A stretch of 64,000 bases of DNA, from the NCBI GenBank assembly GCA_000711775.1, contig ARYC01002461.1, positions 1 through 64,000 on the forward strand, given 5' to 3'. The notes under the pieces are model-generated. The model saw nothing but the letters and a program-made list of their open reading frames with translations, ran no database searches and was not told the origin of the DNA. Source of the DNA: Oxytricha trifallax (taxonomy: Eukaryota > Ciliophora > Spirotrichea > Sporadotrichida > Oxytrichidae). Shown here piece after piece: positions 56,820 to 64,000 of this stretch (within the stretch, counting starts at the first letter, position 1; each line of letters opens with the position of its first letter). The position numbers and the translations under genes were made by a program.

Positions 56820-57045
56820 GAGAAAATAGAGAACTACAACAATTAGATTGACAACATTATAAGTAATATAAATATCGTCAGATCAGAATATGGAATGCCA
56901 ATCACAATAAATGTAAGTCACTAAAAATATATAAAATTATTTTAATTTATAGGCAATATCTTGAAATAGTGGAAATGGTACAAGGAGATAACTTCACAGG
57001 AAGCAGTAGCGACAAGGTTAAAAAAGCAATAATCTATAGAACTAG
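56820..57045 (+). CDS. Small candidate gene fragment with 40-bp intron
   Basis: Exon about 56820-56912 (..SSDQNMECQSQQ) and exon 56953-57045 (YLEIVEMVQGDNFTGSSSDK) are joined in frame by a GTAAGT..TTATAG intron of 40 bp (56913-56952); a second donor AG|GTATTGG follows at 57045. Start and further exons not found. Unknown function. Confidence 0.3.
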
Positions 57046-57764
57046 GTATTGGAAAGATATGAAACTGATTTTAAAGATTTTAAATTTCTATTGTTTTAAT
57101 CACTATCGTTGTTATTTTAATTTTCTCAAAAAATATTTCTTAATTAAATAAAAGATCAAAATTTAAGTTATAATGGTTTAAACCTGTTTCTGATTCATTA
57201 TAAAAGTAGTTGTAAAAGTGTAATTTAAAGAAATAATAATACACATTTATCATATTTATTATTATACTTATATAGTAAATAAATGCATATCTATTTGAGC
57301 ATTTTCATATAATAGAATAAAAATGAATCGAACAAAAGAAATAAAAAGAAGAAGACAATGATCAAATAATAAGATAAAAAATATTAAATATAACATATAA
57401 GAAAAGAAAATATATTTGAATAATAAATGATTTAAGAAATATAATAAAATTAACATTTTCAAAAGTAAATATTAGAATTAAACTTTAGGAGGTTGAGGTT
57501 AAAAATATTGAAAAAAGATTTCGTGAGAAAAATGATAATAATATAAATGAAGAATCTAAAAAGAAAAACAAATAATTAATTTATAATTCTCTTCAACACG
57601 TATCAATTTAAAGGTAATTAAAATATTTGGAAAATATGAATTTTTAAAATAAAAGGAATTAATTATGTCAAAATAGTAATTTCAAAAACGTATAAAATTT
57701 ATATTATAAATTAAAATTAAGTCATTTAATAAGAAGCTCTGACATGATCGAATAAAAAGTGCTA
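57046..57764. other. AT-rich stretch, no gene seen
   Basis: AT-rich, no supported feature up to the duplicated flank of TBE D. Confidence 0.4.
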
Positions 57765-57826
57765 ATGCGCGCCTCATTTTTAATTTTCATTATCTGTTGT
57801 CTTTTTATGCCCATTGAAAATGCAAT
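57765..57826. repeat. 62-bp flank repeat, copy 1
   Basis: Identical to 62196-62257; directly precedes TBE D and includes its AAT target triplet. Confidence 0.9.
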
Positions 57827-57989
57827 CAAAACCCCAAAAATCTTTCATTAGTTTTATTTAGTTTTTGATTGATATAAGTAGGCTTTTAGTGCATACTTTA
57901 TTAGGGTTTTAATAGGGTTTGTAGGAATTTAATGATTTAATATTAGTTATAAAAGTGAGTGTAACAAGCGAGCTTTTTAAATATTTAAC

Positions 57990-59433
57990 ACAAATATAAG
58001 CTTAGAGTAATGTGGCAGTTCTCTGAATTTTATCTTTTTAAGTTGCTATTTGATTTTTTTTTGTTAATTATTTCTCTTAGCTTAGCTTGATAATAGTTGA
58101 GTATGCAAGCTCTCTGAGACCTCCATTTATTTTATTTTTATCGAGATATTGCTTGATTCTTTACTTAGAATCTCTCTCACCCCTGCAGCTAAAGTAATCG
58201 TTTCTTGGCATGTCGCTCTCTATTATTATTACTGCTAGAGCCCAGATATCCCATTAAGTGTCTCCATCTCTCCAATCCTCTCTCTCTGGGAAATATCCAT
58301 GAGTACCGTATACATTTCCTAATGCAGAGGCTTGCACTCTTTGAGCTCAGTTGAAATCAATAATATAAACTCTAAGTGGTTGAAATTCCATCATAATGTT
58401 CTCTGGCTTTAAGTCTCTATGAACATAGCCAAGCTTGTGAAGTTCTTCAATATCCTCAACTATTTGCTGCACGATCTAGCCAATTTATCTTTGGCATCTA
58501 TTGTCAGATAAAAATTCTCTGTAAGTCATCTCGAGGAGAGGAAGTCTGAATGCAGCATGATCTTTTCCAAGTGGTAAAGCATCTTGCTAAATAATATGCT
58601 TACACTCTCTAAACTTTCCCTGTTATAGAGTATAATACTCATTATCAAATTCCATTTGGTATTTGTCATCTGCAAGGAAGTAATTGAATGGATATTATTT
58701 TATAGGCATATTAGTCATCAGTGATGACTCTCTTCTCTACTTTATCCTCAAGAGTGAGGTAGCTTTCAAGACAAGAATCTATGTCAATAATTTTTAAGAT
58801 TGGAATCTTCATCGCCTCAATTTTTACAATGATTTTATTTATCTCAGAGACAGGAAAGTTCTTGACTGCTTTCTTCATTTTGACTTACTTCTATACCTCA
58901 ACTCTAAGAGACTCGACAGGATTTCTCGATCTTCTTTTTTATAGGAATCTTTTTCCTGTAGGTTCATGAATAAAGACAAAACTTTGATTGCGCTTTTTCT
59001 TTAAGTGCATTTTAAGATCTATTGTATGAGAATATGGATTCTCACAGAACTCACAGATATACTTCTCATCCTTCTTTTCATGCTTTAGATATAACCTAGG
59101 CAAATCGTTGTGTATATCTCTCTAATTTCTCTTGTAAGTTGACTTGTAGAGGAAAAATTTATTGCATTCTTTAAATTAATAGTCTACATTGGCATGTAAT
59201 CATTTTTGCTCTATGGCGGGTAGTTTAACATCCTCCTCAATTTGTACAGCTTCTATGATGACCTCCTGCTAAATTTACATTTAAATCTCAAAGCTAGACT
59301 GGTCAAAGCTGTCATAAGTAGGCTCCCACTGAGTACAAGCGTCTCTGGTCTCTACTTTTCTTGGCTGCTGGAATGATAATTTTTATTGATTTTACCCAAG
59401 TAATGCCGCTCTTCTCAAAAAGTTAGCGCTCAT
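57990..59433 (-). pseudogene. TBE zinc-finger/kinase gene, copy D
   Basis: Start SANFLRRAALLGQNQ at 59433. Finger 1 has lost a Cys (YQFKECNKFFLYK) and a His, and an in-frame TGA lies just before it (near 59202). Finger 2 and the kinase core are recognisable (HKLGYVHRDLKPENIMM-type region near 58425). The usual terminal TGA is not in place, so the 3' limit is approximate. Diverged from copies A and B in the same way as copy E. Confidence 0.8.
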
Positions 59434-59997
59434 TTTAGTTTGCTGATATATTTTAATATAATAATGATAAAATCTACCTTGATAAACTATAATAGTAGAG
59501 TATATGACACTCTGGTAGTTATTTGCTGAGAGTTAAGAAAATTAAATAAATATAAAAGACTGTAAGTTGACATATTTAATGAGAATTTCATACGTTTAAG
59601 TAAATTAAAATACTCCTAATGAAGTTTTGTTTCTCTAGAAAGTCCTCCAAATCAAGTTTAAACTTAATTTAGAGGTAAAGTTATTAAACATTTTTTAATT
59701 TAATATGCTCCTAATTAAGTTTTAACCTTAAAATTTAACTCCTAATAAAGTTTGAACTTAATTTGGAGGACCTCCTAAAATAATTAAACATTATTAGGAG
59801 CAATTTAATGGAGATAGATTGATAAAAATGGAAATCAATCTGTGAAACTTGGAGCAAGTTTTTCAATGCTTCTCCGCATATCTTTTCAAGGTTGACCTCC
59901 AGTAGGTCCTCCCTATTTAGTAGTAAGATTTTAATAAACTTAGAATGGATATCCATAATTTTAAATTTCATTAACATTTCTAGAAAGAGGAAGCAAG

Positions 59998-60786
59998 ATG
60001 GAGTCTATGAATGATGCAATGAAGAGAATTTAATCTCAAGATTTAATAGGAAAATTTCGAAGTAAAGAGGACCTTTATAGATATTTGGTATAGCAAGGTA
60101 AGTTCTTAAGTAAGATTAATAAATCCATTAAAATTGGATTGTTCTTGCCAACTTAGGAGGGAACTAAAATCTCATTCTTAAAAGCCTTACTGAGTGAAGA
60201 GAAAAAAGCTTTTAAGTCTAATGAAATTAGGATGATAGAGATACCTAACTACCCTGAAATATCAGTGACAAACCTATATGACGATGCTATGAGTGATCCA
60301 GACGTAGCTCTCTACCTTCCATCAAAGCTACAGCTCTCTAATAAGTTGCCAGAGAGAAACTTCTTCCTTGGTGTTCTTGCAACTCTGAAACCTGAGTACT
60401 TAAATGAAGTTATTTAAGAAGCTCATAAGAAACGCTACAGCATCTCTCCTGAAGAAAAGAGAAGCAAGGTATTAAAATAAGTGATACCTGGCTGTGGAAC
60501 TTCAAAAGCATCCTTTCATCTCAAGTAAGCTTAGTCTTCTAACTTTATAGAAAAACCTGGTACTGCTATATACTTGATGAAAGAGCGCAGCAAATTAAAC
60601 AGAGAGAGAAAGTCTCAAGTAAAGCATGAATTGAGTAAGAGACTCTTCAAAGATTTATAAAAGCCAGACGAGATGAACATAGATGCAGGGGCTGGCACTA
60701 AGAGAAGAAACATGGGCCCAAGCAAGCCTTAAGAGGAAGAAAAGAAAGAGAAGCCAAATCCCTTTACGGGCAAATTTAATATGTGA
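59998..60786 (+). pseudogene. TBE 22-kDa protein gene, copy D
   Basis: Starts MESMNDAMKRIQSQDLIGKF at 59998; 26-nt intron at 60525-60550; TGA 60784-60786. Two one-base losses relative to copy A (GAAAAGAGAAG near 60459 and CTGTGGAAC near 60494) shift the frame between them. Confidence 0.83.
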
Positions 60787-60792
60787 ACTTAT

Positions 60793-61842
60793 TCATTCGT
60801 TTAAATCTAAAACTTATTTATAAACACAAAATCTCCCTTCTCTTGCGCATACTTTTGCTTTATCATCGCTGACTCATTTAGCAGCACTCTAAATAAAATC
60901 TACCGTATCTATCTTTAAATCGTACATAAAGTGATAGAGTGGTAGTTTCTTGTAGTGGCTTTTTAACAGGCCCCAATATAGCTCAATTCCATTGAACTGA
61001 GGACTGTAAGGAACAATAAATACAGGTTTTATGTTTAGCCTTTCACATTCCTTCCTTGTGTCTTTAGTTTTATGGACAGATAAGTTATCTACAAACAGAA
61101 TAATCTCTTAGTCGGAGTACTTATCTATGAGTTATTACAAGAACTTTATGTATTATTCGGTCTTTATTGAGCGAGGGTGGATAACATAAGTCTCGAGGCC
61201 ATTATCTTCGCTTATTCCACCAAGTATAGCATGAGTTTAAACCTTAACCTTTTAATCATATACTTCAATGTTGCTATATCTTTTATACCAAGACCTTGAT
61301 ATGAAGGTATTTTATGTAAATACTGCCTCATCAGCGTGTAAGAGCCTTATATTATGCTCTTAAGCCCTCTGCATTTAATCGAATTTATAATTTAAATTAT
61401 CCTAATAAAATGGAACATTAAAGTCAATCACTCTCTTAATGCGATTTACTGTCTTGAAAGATATCCCATTCTTTTTATATGTGTTCGCTATAGATTAAGC
61501 AGAGATGTGAAGCTCAGGAAATTGGCGATGAAACATCACAGCTCTCTAGGCCAGAGAGAAATGAGCCCAGTATTTAAGAGTCTTATCATTAATAAGATAA
61601 TCGATATGATGCTGCTAAAATTTTAAGGATCTTTTAGGCTTAGAATTAAGTTGCTATCTCTTTAAATTCAATGCTAATAGACAGTGAGACCTCACAGTTG
61701 CAGGAGATTTATGGAGCAGCCTTGCTATAGAAGTATAATTAAGAATAGGTCTGAGGTATTCACTATATTCATCACATCCATAACGCAACTTAAACAATAA
61801 ATCTATATACTCACTGTCATAAACTGACCCCGAACCTCGCAT
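60793..61842 (-). CDS. TBE DDE transposase, copy D (best preserved)
   Basis: Starts MRGSGSVYDSEYIDLLFKLR at 61842. The frame is open through the HTH-like block (LLHKSPATVRSHCLLALNLK) and all three catalytic motifs: HADEAVFT, ILFVDNLSVHK and NGIELYWGLL. A TGA near 60875 (..SAAK-stop where copy A has KRVSDDKAKVC) removes about the last 25 residues; the family terminus would be TGA 60793-60795. IS630/Tc1-mariner superfamily; acts in the germline nucleus, and in Oxytricha TBE transposases have been linked to developmental DNA elimination. Whether this C-terminal truncation is tolerated is unknown. Confidence 0.88.
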
Positions 61843-61971
61843 ATACTCACTTAAATTACTAATATTTAAACATTAAACCCCTACATAAACCCTATTAAAA
61901 CCCTAATAAAGTATGCACTAATAGTCTACTAATATCAATCAAACAACTGAAAGTGTTTTGGGGTTTTGATT

Positions 61972-62195
61972 GCTCTAGAATGGGCAAAAGGGGTGTTAAT
62001 TAGCTCGACTCATTTTAACTACTCTTAATCTTATGTGTTTTCATGCCTATGGAAATAGCAATGATACGTTGCCTCATTGAATTGTTAAATTTCAAGTGAA
62101 TAAAAAATTTATACTTAGTTTTGGCAAACATTTTTGTTTAAATGCCGCAAGTCTGGTGGAGCAATTGCTTTAGCATAAGCGTTAAAGGTTTTCTT
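61972..62195. other. Spacer between TBE D and E
   Basis: 224 bp. Part of it (about 62030-62063) resembles the 62-bp flank repeat in diverged form, ending ..GGAAATAGCAAT. No gene. Confidence 0.4.
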
Positions 62196-62257
62196 ATGCG
62201 CGCCTCATTTTTAATTTTCATTATCTGTTGTCTTTTTATGCCCATTGAAAATGCAAT
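62196..62257. repeat. 62-bp flank repeat, copy 2
   Basis: Identical to 57765-57826; directly precedes TBE E and includes its AAT triplet. Confidence 0.9.
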
Positions 62258-64000
62258 CAAAACCCCAAAAATCTTTCATTAGTTTTATTTAGTTTTTGAT
62301 TGATATAAGTAAGCTTTTAGTGCATACTTTATTAGGGTTTTAATAGGGTTTGTAGGAATTTAATGTTTTAATATTAGTTATAAAAGTGAGTGTAACAAGC
62401 GAGCTTTTTAAATATTTAACACAAATATAAGCTTAGAGTAATGTGGCAGTTCTCTGAATTTTATCTTTTTAAGTTGCTATTTGATTTCTTTTTGTTAATT
62501 ATTTCTCTTAGCTTAGCTTGATAATAGTTGAGTATGCAAGCTCTCTTAGACCTTCATTCATTTTATTTTTATCGAGATATTGCTTGAATTTTTTACTTAG
62601 AATCTCTCTCTCTTATCCTTGCATCTAATGTAACCTTTTCTTGTTATGTCGCTCTCTATTATTATTACTGCTAGAGCCCAGATATCCCATTAAGTGTCTC
62701 CATCTCTCCAGTCCTCTCTCTCTGGGAAATATCCATTAGTAACGTATACATTTCCAAATGCAGAGCCTTGCACTCTTTGAGCTCTGTTGAAATCAATAAT
62801 ATAAAATCTAAGTGGTTGAAAGTCCATCATAATGTTCTGAGGCTTTAAGTCTCTATGAACATAGCCAAGCTTGTGAAGCTCTTCAATACCCTCACACTAT
62901 TTCAACTATTTGCTGCACGATATAGCAAATTTATCTTTGGCATCTATTGTCAGATAAAAATTCTTTGTAAGTCATCTCGAGGAGAGGAAGTCTAAATGCA
63001 ACATGATCTTTTCCAAGTAAAAAAGCATCTAGCTAAATAATATGCTTACACTCTCTAAACTTTGCCTGTTATAGAGTATAATACTCATTAGCAAATTCCA
63101 TTTGGTATTTGTCATCTGAAAGAAAGTAATTGAAAGGATATATTTTATAAGCATATTAATCATCAATGATGACTATCTTCTCTACTTTATCCTCAAGAGT
63201 GAGGTAGCTTTCAAGACAAGAATCTATGTCAATAATTTTTAAGATAGGAATCTTCAACGCCTCAATTCTTACCATGATTTTATTTATATCAGAGACAGGA
63301 AAGTTCTTGACAGCTTTCTTCATTATGACTTACTTCTATACCTCAACTCTAAGAGACTCGGCAGGATTTCTCCATCTTCTTTTTTATAGGAATCTTGTTC
63401 CTGAAGGTTCATGAATAAAGACAAAACTTTGATTGCGCTTTTTCTTTAAGTGCACTTTAAGATCTATTGTATGAGAATATGGATTCTCACAGAACTCACA
63501 GATATACTTCTCATCCTTCTTTTCATGCTTTAGATATAACCTAGGCAAATCGTTGTGTATATCTCTCTAATTTCTCTTGTAAGTTGACTTGTAGAGGAAA
63601 AATTTATTGCATTCTTTAAATTAATAGTCTACATTGGCATGTAATCATTTTTGCTCTATGGCGGGTAGTTTAACATCCTCCTCAATTTGTACAGCTTCTA
63701 TGATGACCTCCTGCTAAATTTACATTTAAATCTCAAAGCTAGACTGGTCAAAGCTGTCATAAGTAGGCACCCACTGAGTACAAGCGTCTCTGGTCTCTAC
63801 TTTTCTTTGCTGCTGGAATGATAATTTTTATTGACTTTACCCAAGTAAAGCTGCTCTTCTCAAAAGGTTAGCGCTCATTTTAGTTTGCTGTATTTTCTAT
63901 TATAATAATGATAAAATATACCTTGATAAACTATAATAGTAGAGTATATGACATTCTGGTAGATTATTTGCTGAGAGTTAAGAAAATTAAATAAATATAA
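62258..64000. mobile_element. TBE transposon, copy E (cut by window end)
   Basis: Starts CAAAACCCCAAAAATCTTTC after AAT (62255-62257). Only the zinc-finger/kinase end is in the window. Very similar to the left part of copy D. Confidence 0.92.
62420..63878 (-). pseudogene. TBE zinc-finger/kinase gene, copy E
   Basis: Start region SANLLRRAALL at 63878; same finger 1 losses as copy D. Kinase signature near 62855-62880 (VHRDLKPQNI, where A has PEN). A short extra repeat near 62890-62915 (CTCACACTATTTCAACTATT) and several substitutions suggest it is not functional. The 3' limit is approximate. Confidence 0.78.

Larger units (their letters stand above)
57827..61968. mobile_element. TBE transposon, copy D (probable recombinant)
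   Basis: 4,142 bp. Left end CAAAACCCCAAAAATCTTTC, right end inverse of CAAAACCCCAAAACACTTTC; the two end repeats differ inside. Flanking triplets differ: AAT on the left (57824-57826), ATT on the right (61969-61971). The left 1.8 kb resembles copy E, the right 2.3 kb resembles copy A, which suggests a hybrid element. Confidence 0.92.

Noticed and set aside
13300..63878. Short standard-code ORFs inside TBEs (for example those starting MSAYSLLW or MLMKFKIMDI on the minus strand)
   Set aside because: They are shadows in other frames of the zinc-finger/kinase or 22-kDa genes; the real frames use TAA/TAG as Gln.
13215..64000. True chromosome ends (telomeres) at the C4A4 repeats
   Set aside because: They are 15-17 bp, in inverted pairs around transposon genes and flanked by 3-bp duplications, so they are TBE ends, not telomeres.
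1..64000. CRISPR arrays, rRNA genes, bacterial operons or Shine-Dalgarno sites
   Set aside because: No regularly spaced repeats, no rRNA-like sequence and a eukaryotic ciliate code with introns; nothing bacterial apart from the phage-type domain at 33.4-33.9 kb.
1..64000. Reading TGA as an amino acid to remove in-frame stops
   Set aside because: All TBE genes and the best host frames end at TGA at family-consistent positions, so in-frame TGAs are better read as lesions or as parts of introns.

Overview
The window looks like germline (micronuclear) DNA of a hypotrich/stichotrich ciliate of the Oxytricha-Stylonychia-Tetmemena kind. Three things point there. (1) Long conserved reading frames appear only when TAA and TAG are read as Gln, with TGA as the sole stop. 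(2) Four complete elements and one cut by the window edge start and end in C4A4-type telomeric repeats (CAAAACCCCAAAACC...) and carry the three-gene set of TBE (telomere-bearing element) transposons: a DDE transposase, a 22-kDa protein and a C2H2 zinc-finger/kinase. (3) Small gene-like segments sit in very AT-rich DNA. Species is not determined.

Layout. 1-13.2 kb: a decayed MT-A70 methyltransferase gene (661-2301), a 344-bp foldback repeat, short candidate coding segments, a multi-exon minus-strand gene (9387-10241) and the 3' part of another minus-strand gene. 13.2-26.8 kb: TBE A (with an 808-bp foldback element nested in it), a 1.96-kb spacer, TBE B, and an almost identical second copy of the spacer. 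Each spacer carries the starts of two divergent host genes. This is a tandem duplication in which TBE B looks like a recombinant. 26.8-32.4 kb: host-gene fragments and two retroelement-like fragments. 32.4-46 kb: a mosaic of decayed accessory genes (phage-type tail-collar protein, a second MT-A70 gene split into two inverted halves, an IS630/Tc1-like transposase, a homologue of the TBE 22-kDa protein, a large SF2-helicase-like gene). A retroelement-like ORF is inserted here and is itself interrupted by TBE C. 46-57.8 kb: AT-rich DNA, a decayed gene, multi-exon host-type genes, a third copy of the retroelement 3' end, a GC-richer island, an ORF1-like fragment, and hairpin repeats. 57.8-64 kb: TBE D and the left part of TBE E in tandem, with a duplicated 62-bp flank.

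How it fits together. TBEs are known in Oxytricha as germline-limited elements that are cut out during macronuclear development, which would explain insertions inside coding sequence here: removing TBE A or TBE C together with one 3-bp target copy rejoins an open frame. All TBE copies examined carry lesions in at least one gene; TBE D has the most complete transposase frame. Many single-base frameshifts and in-frame TGAs show that most non-TBE mobile genes are relics. All calls are by eye, with no database search; exon borders and family names outside TBE, MT-A70, DDE, kinase, zinc finger, tail-collar and SF2 motifs are inference.
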